This document shows, one piece after another, positions 1-12,100 of a stretch of 64,000 nucleotides of DNA. The stretch is from Chamaecrista fasciculata (Eukaryota; Streptophyta; Magnoliopsida; Fabales; Fabaceae): positions 30,607 to 94,606 of the forward strand of contig QANZ01048289.1 in assembly GCA_003254925.1 (NCBI GenBank). Direction: 5' to 3'. Position 1 is the first letter of the stretch. The number at the start of each line of letters is the position of its first letter. The notes beneath the pieces were generated by a model. That model did no database searches, was not told the DNA's origin, and worked only from the letters and a program-made list of their open reading frames with translations. The translations under genes and the position numbers were made by a program.

Positions 1-371
1 GTAGCCCCAAAGTATGCGATAATTTTCAGTTATACTCTCGAAGCTTTTTTGGTCAATTGTACTCCCAAAGTATATGGAGTCAGTTTCAATTATACCCGCA
101 AAGATTTTTTTAGTCAATTATACCCTTAATATTTCACATTTGAGTCAATTGTACCCCCAAATACCCCTTAATTCGGGGATACAATTGACACAAAAAAGAA
201 AAGATTCGGGGTACAATTAATACAAAAAAAAAATTGAGGATATAATTGATTAAAAGAAAAATTGGGAGTATAACTGAAACCGACTTCATACTTTAGAGTT
301 ACAATTGACCCCAAAAACACTTTGGGGGTACAACTGAAAATGACTGCAGACTATGGGGGTACTAAGAATAC
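1..371. repeat. Foldback MITE, family A, left end at window edge
   Basis: The first ~50 bases are the reverse complement, with scattered mismatches, of bases ~315-365. Both arms carry the theme 'ccaaagtat...tcagtt(g/a)ta' and its complement. Several shorter copies of the same phrase lie inside each arm, so the element is a long imperfect hairpin. A shorter relative lies at 1546-1745. The left terminus may lie outside the window, so no target-site duplication can be checked. Confidence 0.7.
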
Positions 372-1080
372 TTTTTCCTTTTTTTTTTATACAAATTTTG
401 TTATTGAATAATAACATAATTTCATTGCTTAATCGTTAATGTTAAAAAAAATGATTATTATTAAGTCGGTTTAATATCTCTGAGTTAGTATCCTAATTAA
501 TCAATGGAAGTGTATAACATTTTTCTAAGAAAAAGCATACTTTTGATCCATTAATTTATGGTCATATTTGGTTTTGTCTTTCACTTTAATTCTTTAACAT
601 TTAAAAATATATATAAAAATTCTTAACTCCTAGTATTATTAAGTTATTTAATGAAAAATATTGAATTTGTGAGACATTTGTGTACCAATTAATTTGTTTG
701 TTTTACGTTTATGATTATTATGATATCGTTAATACTAGTAATATTTTGATATTAAATTTTTTATTTTTGTTTTAATTCAACACTTTTCAGTAAATAAATC
801 AACAATGGCTTTGGGATTATCATATTTTGATTAATTTCTGAAAGTTAAAGAATTAAATTAAAGTGAAACAATTGAAATTTAAGAGGTAATTAAAATTGAA
901 ATCAAATGATAACCTTTTTTTTTTTAATCGAAGAAAACATAAATACAAGAGGAGAGAGATGTGATTAAACTGGGGAAGAACATTGCGTGGGAAGAGGTTA
1001 CCCTCATATTGAATGAGTGTTAGAGAAAAGGGTGATTATCATTTTTTATTGTCACATGAATATGAATTACTAAGAGAAAA
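372..1080. other. AT-rich intergenic sequence
   Basis: No reading frame with coding character, no repeat with clear ends and no RNA gene was seen here. Confidence 0.5.
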
Positions 1081-1545
1081 GGGTCAAAATTTCATATTGG
1101 TTTATGAAGTATAAAGAGAATTTCATTCTGATCTCTAAAGTATTTTTTGTTCTATTTTAGTCTTTAAAATCTTCAATAATTTTTCCATTGTTAGTTTCTA
1201 TTATGATTTCGTTCGATTTTTATCATTATCTCTGAGTTGGACAATTGATATGGATAATTTCTCTTATATTCACATCATATATAATAAATGAGTTGAGAAA
1301 GAGAAAAATAAATCTCACTTATTATCTCACCCATCACCATATATGGCATATAGACAACCTCTCAATCTCTCATCATAGTATTCACTGAAAAATGAGATTG
1401 CGATATCAATATTTGTTTAATAACTCACCTATTAAAATAGTATGAGAGAGAAATTGTCCAAGTCATTTCCAATTCAAATATAATGGCAAAAACAATGATT
1501 ACACAAGATAGAGACTAAAGGTTGAACAAGTAGAAAATTTTAGAT

Positions 1546-1745
1546 AAAAGTACTATTGGTACCTCCAAAGTATATATGCGATCATTTTCAGTTGTATCCC
1601 CAAAGTTTTTTTAGGTTAATTGTACCCTTAAAGTATGGGATAAGTTTCAGTTATACCCCCAAAGTTTTTTTTATTCAATTATACCCCACAAAATTTGAGA
1701 GTACAACTGAAAGTGACTGCATACTTTGGAGTACTAAGAGTACTT
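1546..1745. repeat. Foldback MITE, family A, short copy
   Basis: It is a short relative of the element at 1-371. The left arm 'tactattggtacctccaaag' and right arm 'ctttggagtactaagagta' are inverted versions of each other. Internal phrases (ccccaaag, ttcagtt(g/a)ta) are shared with the first element. It lies immediately beside the Mutator-type MITE at 1761-2026. Confidence 0.65.
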
Positions 1746-1760
1746 CTGCCAAAATTTTAA

Positions 1761-2026
1761 GAGTAAATTAATAAATTTGTCCCTCAAAGATCATCGAGCT
1801 GACAACTCAGTCCCTGAAAGATTAAAATATACATTTAGTCCCTAAAAGATCAAAACGGTCTACTTTTTAGTCCTTGGATGATTAAAAAGATATACTATAT
1901 AATTCATAAAAAATGCTAATTAGTATACTATTTTGATCTTTCAATGACTAAACTATATATTTCAATGTTTCAAGGACCGAGTTGTCAGCTCGGTGATCTT
2001 TCAGGGACCAAATACTTAGTTTACTC
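1761..2026. mobile_element. Mutator-type MITE with 9-bp target duplication
   Basis: The terminal inverted repeats are about 60 bp, starting gagtaaatt and ending agtttactc, and include 'ctgacaactcagtccctgaaag' in inverted form at the right. The perfect 9-bp direct repeat aaattttaa flanks it at 1752-1760 and 2027-2035. A 9-bp target duplication is the signature of the Mutator superfamily. No coding sequence is present. A diverged relative lies at 5576-5763. Confidence 0.82.
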
Positions 2027-2118
2027 AAATTTTAAGGACAAAAAAGGAACGGAAAAAACTTTAGGGACCAAAGTAGAATTCACTCTATTCTTTAGGGACC
2101 AATATTAGATTTTGACTG

Positions 2119-4102
2119 ATAAAATTTTGTTGGTATTTAGAGATATGGTTTTCATTATAAATAAAATAAAAATATACAGACTCAACCAGAAATTAAAAAA
2201 AAAAAAAAACTTATTTTTATTTTCTAGAAGAAGTGCATTCTTTGAAGGACTAGTATATATATTGGTCGTTTCTCTCCATTCTTTTTCCTCTTTTTTTTGG
2301 CCAATATCTCCATTCGTCATTAAACTTATTTATTTATTTTTTTGGGAAAATGAAAAAAAAAATATATATATATATAGGCCTAAATGGCATCGAGTACAAC
2401 AAACGTATAATATTATTTATATCATGTATTATCTTCACGTATCTCTCTCTATATTATAGTGTGAATACGACGGAATACATGGACGTCACTAATCCATATT
2501 TAGTTGCCAATTATTCTATTAAATTTATAAATATTGCTGGTTTTTGTTGACAATCATTGCACTCATATAGTTTCGTCTTATCTATAATTATATAGTCAAA
2601 GTAATGTAAATAAAAATAATAATATTCTACATATATTAATTAGAAGATGAATGGGCAGAGATAATCATGCGTCTTCAAGTTCCTATATAAAAATAGAAAT
2701 TGATAATTAAGATCATGTTGAAATCGTGTATAAATATTCTTGTGCATGTGACAGGGGATAAAGTTAATTAATTAGTGTGACTATTAAAAAAATAATTGCA
2801 TTGAAATAAACATTATTTTAGACTGCCCATGACCAAAAAATCAAGAAAGACATCTCGATTGCCAACATGCATTAAACTTGTCAAAATGAACTTTTAATGT
2901 AGAGAGTTTGGTCTACCTTGGATCTAATGAGATAGACTAGGAGTCTTTTTTTTTTTTTTTAACATCCATTTTACTATTTGGATGGAGATTAATCTTTATC
3001 CAAATTAAGAAATGTAAATTATATTCTACATATATTAATCTTTGTTTTGCTCCCTTGTCGTTCTGTTTTGTGCTTTTCTCACTGTTTTTTATTTAATATC
3101 TTTTAGCACACAAAAATACGAGATTTCATTTAAAGAGACTGAAACATAAAAGTTGGTAGGTTAAATAAAAGTTTTGGTTTCTATTAGAATTTCACTATTT
3201 AAATTTCTCAAACTATAATTTTAGTCACTTATTTTATATGTACCAAAAAAAAAGTCACTTTATTTTAGGGTAGGTTGCAATATATCCCTTTATCTTTTTT
3301 ATTGCAATTTTGATCTTTATAAGATTTTCAGAAACTTCACTTCCTAGTCTCAACGAATCTGGTCATATTTTTTTTTTATTTTAAATTTGAATGCAAATTA
3401 GCCCTGAGTTATATGCTGTTTTTAACGAGTTTTTTATTTATTCAGTTGAGATCGTCAATAAATAAGATTAAAGTTGACTACGAAAGTAAATTTCTTTTTC
3501 ATAATTAAACGAGTAAAATTAGTTATATTTTTCATATTTCAAGTCCGATTATAACTAATGAGTTTGGACCTACAGATTATCTTTTACAAGACCTTTTTAA
3601 AATTATATACCGTAAATAAATAAAATCAAATCAAATCTAAATGTAATTTTTCATAATTCTTCATTCGTTTCTTGGTATCTATCTTCTTTCCTTACATTAT
3701 ACTCAATCAGAAAAAAAAATAAATAAATAAAAGGACAATGCAATTCCATTTTCTAACAAAGAAAATTAACCTTATCTGGTGGAAAAAGATTTGCAACACC
3801 AAAGACAACGAGTGCTTGGACTTAGAAACCTAGGAGACCTAAAGGTTGGGTTTGGATCACTCTATGCAGGTTCATTTTGCTCAAGTTCAACCAGCATTTC
3901 TCAGCAATTAGTGTTTTGATTTTTTTAGTGAGAGTGAAGTAGGAAGTAAGCAAAAAGTTTATAGAGAGAGAGAAATGCAGGGAGAGAGAAAATGAATCAG
4001 CAAACTCATTTTTCCTTAGCAGCGGTCATATTTTCGACAAAATCCAACGGTGAACATTCATTGATCAAGTTGAAATTTAGAGAGTATGTTCTTGACATCC
4101 TG
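2119..4102. other. Intergenic, AT-rich, with one diverged repeat
   Basis: Most of this stretch shows nothing recognisable; the short frames at 2.1-2.6 kb are low-complexity. At about 3280-3640 there is a diverged copy of a repeat family also seen at 18150-18615, 24851-25661 and 25915-26120. It is recognised by phrases such as 'cagttgagatcgtcaa' and 'caagtccgat'. No ends could be fixed for this copy. Confidence 0.5.
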
Positions 4103-4110
4103 GTCTTGAT

Positions 4111-4817
4111 TAGAGCTATTAAAATGGGTTAGCCCGACTATAAACAAGTTCAGGGCTAGCCCGTAGGGCCTCACATTTTTTTCATAGAAAAATAACAAAT
4201 ATATAATATAAAAATAGACTTTATATAAAAAAATAAATACAACACATATTTAATAATAAAAATTTTATTCAAAATTATAATAATGAATCGTGCTAAAAAA
4301 AATAAGTAATTACTTTGGTACTATGCACAAATGCACTAGCAAATAAGCCTAGAAAACAACAAAAAAATTATATACAATTAAAATAATATCAATTCATACT
4401 TCCCACAAATAATGAAATTATGAAGCAAATCAAACAATATCTGTTAGAAATAGTAAAAGCAAATAAACAATAGAAACTAAACTTTAAAACTGACAAGGTA
4501 GCAAATACGAAATTCAAAATAAAAATTAGTCCAATACATATTCAAATTCTATATTTAATCTTCAATTTTCTAACATTACGTTGAGTCCTTTACATTCACA
4601 ATGTAGGGGTCAAAGACCCAAAGGTTTTTTAATTTTTTTTTTTAACCAAAACGGGTTGGCCTGTGTCCAGCCCGGCCCGTCCTGCTTTGCATAAAAAAAA
4701 TGGGTCGAGTTCAAAAAGCACGTTTTACAAAATTGACTTATATTTATGACCCAACCCATTTAGTTTTTTATGGGATACCGGGTTGGCCCGATGGGCTTAG
4801 CACATATTGAGGCTCTA
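4111..4817. mobile_element. Non-autonomous hAT-type element
   Basis: The ends are tagagct at the left and ggctcta at the right, followed inward by GC-rich subterminal sequence rich in ggcccg/cgggcc on both sides. The perfect 8-bp direct repeat gtcttgat flanks it at 4103-4110 and 4818-4825, as expected for hAT insertions. The ~550-bp interior is AT-rich with no open frame. The element at 55614-56576 has similar subterminal sequence and appears to be the same family. Confidence 0.85.
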
Positions 4818-5575
4818 GTCTTGATATCCTACGGTCATTCTTTTATTGGAGCTTTAATTTGGTAGAAATGAATTTTTGAAGTTTAAGGAGCGCCCTATTT
4901 AACATCCTTGAACAATGTACACTGCCAGAAAAATCCAACTGTAAGATCTTATCCGATTGAGCTGAACTTTTGAGGGTATGTTTATGACATCCCGTTCTTC
5001 ATATCTTACCACCAGTTTTTGGATTGGAGAGGATTTAGATATTTCAATTGAGTCTTGAACTGTTGCTCTGTTTTAGTGCAATTTTTTTTTATTCTCTCAA
5101 CTTTTTTTTGTGCTAGGAGATTTGGGTATTTATTGGAAGAAGCTCGTGAATGAAATTATTATTTTAGGATCTATGTTAAGATTGTATATTGCCCTAGTTA
5201 TATTTTTGTAGATTCATTTTGTTGATGCTTCTTATAGCCAAATTTTGTAAGCCAATATATTTACCTCTTTTGTGAGCTATGAGAGGTTGTATATGATTTT
5301 AGTTGTATTTTTTAATTGATGCAATATAATTAGACATTGTTATTTGAATCCATAAGCAATTTTGGCAAAAGTATTATATTCCATTTGTGTGATTTTTTAA
5401 GAATTGCTTAGTGGTTGGTAATTTCAACGCCATTTAAGCTTCCACTGCGTTGCCGCCTTCCACGCTCTTGCCCATCAATAAGGACTTAGAAGCCACTCTC
5501 AAATGCCCCCAAAATGCTTCCTCAAGATGGAAATGAACAAAGATGGAGATTAGGAAATGAACAAAGCATATATAT

Positions 5576-5763
5576 AAGTAAATCAATAATTCGGTTTCTG
5601 AAAAATTGAAATACAAAATTTAGTCTTTAAAATATTAAAATTGTATACTCTTTATTTCCTGTAGGTCTGAGTCTTTGTCTATATCTGGATATGATAGTAC
5701 CTTACCCGTACTCTACCTACCATACTCGCAAATATTTCAAGGACCAAATCGTTAGTTTACTCA
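5576..5763. repeat. Diverged relative of the 1761-2026 MITE
   Basis: The left end aagtaaatcaataat and right end ttagtttactc match the Mutator-type MITE at 1761-2026, including an 'aaggaccaaat' phrase in the right arm. No clear 9-bp duplication remains. Confidence 0.45.
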
Positions 5764-7660
5764 ATGATTATATATATATATATAAACATCTCCATCCGAC
5801 TTTAGCACCAAAGTACAAACCAGTAAGCAAATAACACCCATGTTTCAGAGCTAATCACAACCTCACATTGATGGTATATAATGAAAAAAAAAATCCTCTC
5901 CAATTGTGATCCACATATGGTGAAAATTACACATATATATATAGTACCCCAATCCTTGAAATATTTTAATTGTCAATGATATTTTCCTTAGTGATGATTT
6001 GATCATTGAATTTAAACTAATTTTATACTTTTTAGTTCTTGAATTTATACTAAATTAAATTTTTTTTTTAGTCTCTGAATTTGTATTTTTTCTTTGTCCC
6101 TCAATTTGATCCAAGGACTAAATCATGGGCAATTATAATAATTCAAAGACTGAGTTACTTAAGGATTGATTTGTTGACAAAGTATAAATTTAAGAACTAA
6201 ATAATAGATTATTTGGCTAAGAATCCAGCTCCCTCAAACACTATAAGCTCCAACTTAACGATCTCAGATTTCCAGCCAAAGCTCCTGAGTCTTCAAGACA
6301 GACATGGCACCTAGTGAGAAACCAACGAAATGAAGAGTGAAAATTATTTTCTTTTTTATTTACTTAAATGTGGAATTGATGTTTTCTAGCCATGAAGTAT
6401 GGACACTTTATTTTGAGCGCGTGTCACCGTATCAGACATGTGTCAGTATCCAACACTCGTACGACTTTAACATGATAAACAGTAGAAAATAATGATACAT
6501 ATAACATATATTATAAATAAACATTGTAATTTTTAAAATTTATCAAAATTTATGAATTTTTAATAATTTATATATATATAAAAATATGTCGTGTTATATC
6601 ATGTAATTTTAAGAATTTAACATGTTAGTGTGTCAGTGTTGTGTCTCGAATCTGGGTTAGTATCTGTGTCTCAGTTTTCTAGCTAGGCAAAGGAATGCTA
6701 AATAAGTAAAATAGGAATGTTGCTTGAGTAAATTTTAGGTGATGAATTGGACAATCTATTAGTAATTTAGTACTTTTCAAGAGTGGTTTAACGAAAGGAG
6801 GCTTTGAGCACCATATGAGTAGTTTATTGGTTGTTATGTAAAATGTTTAAACATTATGGAGATTTTTAGCATATCACCTAATGCTTAGGGGGGTAATTTG
6901 AATTTCGCCAAAAAGAATTACATGACTATGCATATAAAATAGACACGAAATATATCAGATATATTTTTTGGTTGCACTAGAAGGCCGGGATGTAATAAAA
7001 GAAAGTCCTTCTAACATGTGTTTTTAGAGCACGTGTTAAGGTTTATTTTGATTGGTCAAATGAATTTTCAAACATAAAAAATTATCTTTTAAATGAATTT
7101 TCGTAGATTTCAAGATATGAGATGCTCTATTAATCAATCAGAAGAACCTTAAAATGTGCTCTAAGGATAAATCCATCAAAGAATTACAAGTCAATTTGGG
7201 CCAACTATTTATTTTGGGTATTCCCTAAAATCTCCTTTGAGTCAATTGTTACTTTGTTAGGCCTGTTTAAGAATGCTTCTGCAAATAGAATTGAGAAGTA
7301 AAATTATTTAAATAAATATATAATGATGATTATAAAAAGTATTATAAGGTATAGAAACAGAAGGAAAAAAATGAATTTTTGAAAAAGTAATTAGAGTTTG
7401 TGTTGAAATTTTTTCTTTTTTAAATGATTTTTACAAATGATCAAAATGAAATTTACCAATTACTTGTGCTTCCTGTCTCTTGATAACTTCTTACTATTCA
7501 AGAAATATGCATGTTATAATTATATTTACCTAAGCTTACTCAAATAAATTTTTAACAATACATAATTTAAAAGATAATATATATATATATATTATGTCTA
7601 TCTACTACAATTGTTAGATACCTATTTAATTAATTTCTTATTTCAACACCATTTACAAAT

Positions 7661-7769
7661 AAAATGCTATGCATTTCCAAACTCTCCCTTAGTGTGTGTA
7701 TCACCTAGACTAAAATAAAATGCTATGCATTTCCAAACTCTCCCTTAGTGTGTATATCACCTAGACTAA
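7661..7769. repeat. 56-bp tandem duplication
   Basis: Two head-to-tail copies start with aaaatgctatgc and end near cctagacta (7661-7716 and 7717-7769). They differ at a single base within gtgtgt(g/a)tatcac, which implies a recent local duplication. Confidence 0.9.
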
Positions 7770-7843
7770 CACACATAAATTAACCAGAGCAATATCTATT
7801 TTTAAAAAATAAAAAGGAAAAAACATTAACACACATACAAGTC

Positions 7844-8230
7844 TAAGGGTGTACACAGGATGGGCCAAACCACTGGATCCAATTTGGTCCGGCCGGGCCA
7901 ATTTTTTTTCCTTAAGTTTTCATTTTTTTTATTAATAAAAGAGTTCATTATAGATCAATTTAATCATATTTTTATTAATAAAGATTCAATTTAATTTATT
8001 TGTTAAAAAAATATTAATTTTAATTGAACTTAAGTATATATTTTTTAATATACAATTAATAACAATAATAATACATATATATTTCCTACAATTAAAAAAG
8101 TATTTAGTAGTAGATAATATAATATATAATAAAAAAATTTAAAAAAATAGATATACCCTAGGGCAGGCAGAGTCTAGAAATGTTAGACCCGGACTCGGGC
8201 CGGATCTTGTACTCCCTTTGTACACCCCTA
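7844..8230. mobile_element. Non-autonomous hAT-type element, gtgtacac family
   Basis: The ends are taagggtgtacac at the left and gtacacccctа-type at the right (tacaccccta). Subterminal ggccgggcc-like blocks enclose an AT-rich core. The same family occurs at 19585-20080, 31323 onward and 36807 onward. The target duplication is not clear here. Confidence 0.65.
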
Positions 8231-8791
8231 CGTACAACGGTAGAAATACCATTTAGAATACTGTGTTGTACTCACAATTGTGATATAACCAAACATATCA
8301 CTAGAACAGTATATAACATTCACGATTAACACACTACATACAATCTGTACCAAAAAAAAAGCATACTACATACAACACAATGACACATTCTTTGACTTAG
8401 TTATCAAAATAACAAGATTCAAGCAATATGATATATCTAACAAAGAAAAATATATTTGTGCATACACGTACATCTAACATTGTGTTAGCTAGGTCACTTG
8501 TAGAAATGCCATTCAAAATATCTGCCATATTGGCAAATATAACATAGAAATTTTCACGTATTACCATGCCATCCTTTCAAATAGGAGATGATACATAGAA
8601 AACATGAAAGTGAAGATTAGAGGAGTGAACATACAGTTTATTTTTCACTAGTGTTCTTTTGGTGTTTCAGCCATTGCTTCATCATTTCAAGCTGTTTGTT
8701 GTCCAATCATATTTGTGCAACCCCAATGCCATTTTCCAGCAAAATGGTCACCTAATCACAGGTAGATATGAAAATACAACCCAACCCCACA
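8231..8791. other. Intergenic, nothing recognised
   Basis: This is AT-rich sequence between a hAT-type element and the 3' flank of PAT1-A. No feature could be supported. Confidence 0.4.
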
Positions 8792-9178
8792 GCCTTTTAT
8801 AATAATAGTAAGGGTACAATGGGGATTTGGGAATCAGATTTGCACCTAAACCTGTACATGCTAGCCACTACTTGTGTTCCTACCAACCACACATAGTAAC
8901 AGATTGAGCTCCCCTGTCAAAGAAAAAAGGAAAATAAAAAAGGGCATAAAATAAAAGACATGAGGAACAAATCAAGCCTGAGTTTATCATAATACACAGA
9001 AGGACCAGTGCTGGACGTTGGTACGGGCCGCAACACTAGACTGGGCGAGTTGGAAATATTGTAGAAACAACTCTCACATTTCTTCAGCTTCATTCAGATT
9101 GCTTTGTGTGCTTGGAAAAGATGCAACGATATCCTGACGATACTTGATTTGGTGAACTTCTAATCCAGTTTCATCTAA
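8792..9178 (-). other. Probable 3' UTR/3' flank of PAT1-A
   Basis: It lies directly downstream (minus strand) of the PAT1-A stop codon. Stretches here, such as gagctcccctgtcaa and aacaaatcaagcct, recur in the same order beyond the PAT1-B stop at 48190-48370. That shared block supports transcribed or otherwise conserved 3' sequence. The exact polyadenylation point is not determinable. Confidence 0.6.
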
Positions 9179-12100
9179 TCAACTAAGCACTGTCTCAGAG
9201 TTTACATGACCACTACTGCTTCCAGCATTACTGTTAAGTCCAACCACAGGTACAGAGCGCTGGGCAAAATCTAACAATAACTTCCTTTGGTGGTCATCAG
9301 TGTGAGGAAGACTTGCACGTAAGAGTTCAACTGGCATTTCTTTACTAATAGCTTTAGCAGCATCTGCATTAACGGCAGCCATGTTTGGTGTGCCTTGTGA
9401 AAGCAAGGATTGCATGATACTATGATATTTATTCATGCAATACTTGGTTAGCAGACCAAAGAATTCATCAAATGAGCCCTGCCAAAACGAGCGATTAGCT
9501 ATATTATAGTTGCAAGAGGGGCGAGGATCAGTTAGAAGTTCGGTAGCCCTCTCAAGAACAGAAACTAAGATAACAGAAGCACCATCTCCAGCAACATTTC
9601 CAATGGGACGCAGAGGGGGTTGCTCGGAGGAACAAACCACTGCTGCAAGACAAGCACTGAGAGCACCAAGGTCCATCCCTCGGACACACTGAGAAACAAC
9701 CTTTGCAAGGTTAGTTGTTGTTTCTGCAGCTCCCGGATCAGAGGGGACGCCACCAAATAAGTATCTTAAATGACGAAAGATGGCCATGCAGACTATCCGC
9801 ATAAGATCACTACCAGGAAGAATCAACTGAAGAAACTTTGCAAGGAGCTTACGTCCCTTGGGAAGAGATACTAAACGTATGAAAACAAGGTCATCCTTAG
9901 CAGCAAGCCCAACCTTGTGTCCATTCTTTCCCAGTGGATCAACTAGCTGAAGCGATGTCGCTAATCCTTCCAACAGGACCTGCCGTCTGAGTCTTAATTG
10001 GCTTCCACCATCCTGTATCTGATTGGCTTGTAGGAAACGATCAATATCATCTACATCAAGAAGAAGACAAAGACCATCCTCAATTGTGACCCTGGCTGCA
10101 AACATAGGCTCTTGTTCAAGGGGCTTCTCTAAAATGTTCTGCTCTGAGCTACCAGTAACAGAAGAGTTAGGGGGATCAACTTCAAGGAGAGGGCGAGGTC
10201 GACGTATAGATGAGAACGAAACCCTCCCTAGAGCATCAACCTGAAGAAAAGCATGGGGTTCAGAATTAGAACGGGCTCGTGCAGGAAGTTCCCTTATTTG
10301 GGTCGGGCAAAATGGATGTTTCAACTTAGCACCAGAAGATTTTTTAACAAGACAGGCTTGGTGATAATAGTCATCGACATAAGGATCATTACTATGCGTC
10401 ACTGCAAGCTGCATTCTAAGAATACTCTCGATTTCATCACTTGTCATGTACTTGGACCTAAACTGCAATGATCCACTCTCACTCTTCTGACTGCTGGCAT
10501 CAGAGCCTTGATGATGAAGACGATTATGTCTACCTTTATGAGTTGACTTTGGTCTATGATCTCTAACATCAGCCAGACCAAGCATATGTTCATATTTGCT
10601 CGCCACAGATGAGCCAGAAGAAAGATGGGGACTAAGTAAATGTGACCGGAAACCTGATAGGTAGCCTGCTGATTGTTGAGCAGAATGATGCAGTCTATGC
10701 TGTTGTTGCTGCAACTGAGTCATTAAGTTAGGAGGTAATGATCCATTATGAAGGTGTAATTGTTGCTGCAACATATTACTTAGAAGATTTGAATGATCTC
10801 CGGCATATAACGCTGCCTGGTTGACCCATTGATTCTGCATCCGATGATTAAGAGGGGAACCAGCAGAAAACTGGCGCATATTTCCACCAAAATGTGACCC
10901 ATGGTTTAATCCACTCAATTGAAGTGCAGAATTGGAAAAATGAGAACGACTCTGTGAAGACAGTGCCATCTGAGTTCCACCAGCATGATATGGAATCATC
11001 ATGTTGCTTGTACTATGATTTGGGGAAGCCTGTTGGGACTTACCACCAGGGGGAGGATAAGAAGTAAAAGAAGACTTGGGCACAAAAGTTGGTTCACTAG
11101 AGAAATGTGGAAGCTGCTGCTGCTGTCGCTGGTCCGGATACGAAGAAGTTCTGTACAAGGAGGAATGAGGCTGTGACGACCAACGTTTACCATCCTGAGC
11201 AGCTTCAACGTCAAAAATATGCTGATCAAACCAGTTGGGAACCGGTTCACTAGAGCGATGTTGGAGGGGGTAGGGTTGCTGCTGCCTTAGTTGTTCAGGA
11301 TATGAAGATGTTCTGTACAAGGGCTGATGTGATGACCATCCTTTGCTATCTTCTGCACCTTCACTGTTATAAACATGCTGGTCAAGCCAGTTGGGAACAT
11401 CATCCCTTTGTGCCCAGTCAGAAGCAGTAGAACCTGGATGTAATATATGAGTATTAAAAATTGAGTCAAATTGAACAAAGAGCAGGTATAAATTGATCAT
11501 AGAAATCAAAACAATGTTCATTAAAATAATTTGGCATCTCTATAACTTGTGTATTTGCTTCTTCACGGAGTATTGGTAGTAGTTGGAAACTTTTGGAGTC
11601 CCACAACTTGTACAGTCTGACAATTTTATTTGTGTGGAGTTACCCCACAGACACAGAACAATTTCTACCACAATTCATGTGTTAAGGTGCGTAACTACTA
11701 GTAAAATAACCTATTGAAAGATAAAACCAATCGAAACCCATCTCTGAAGAAATACCAAATACATGTAAAAGTTAAAAGTACAATTTCATTGTTTGAATTG
11801 TAGAGGCCAGAACTGTTTACAACACAAAATCTTCAAATAGAATGGTGTAAAGTAACAAGAGAAAGTACAAAGAAACAAACAACCATTGCTTAGTTTCCAT
11901 TAGATTATCAAGGATTCATCTCATTAAGCCTCTGGTGTCATCACCAAAACCAAAATTATTAGTTTCACCAATGTTGCACACTTTTTATATCTTCGTATAC
12001 TTGGTTGCATTCTGTCATCAAGAAGTGGCCAAAGTAGAGAATCAGCCAAATAAATATATTTCTTAAATACTTTATATTTGGTCCACTTCCACTTGATGCC

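Larger units (their letters stand above)
1081..2118. repeat. Outer inverted-repeat element hosting two nested MITEs
   Basis: The first ~60 bases, containing 'gatctctaaagt', pair with the last ~75 bases, containing 'actttagggaccaa'. The pairing runs outward through 'gggtcaaaat' against 'attttgactg'. Between the arms sit two other inverted-repeat elements (1546-1745 and 1761-2026), which accounts for most of the internal length. No flanking target duplication was recognised for the outer element. Confidence 0.55.
4826..7843. other. Intergenic, AT-rich, with small diverged MITEs
   Basis: No gene was seen. Contents: a diverged Mutator-type MITE at 5576-5763 (ends resembling those of 1761-2026), an imperfect inverted repeat at about 5940-6180, a repeat with 'gtgtcagt' phrases in both orientations at about 6415-6665, and a 56-bp tandem duplication at 7661-7769. 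Confidence 0.45.
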
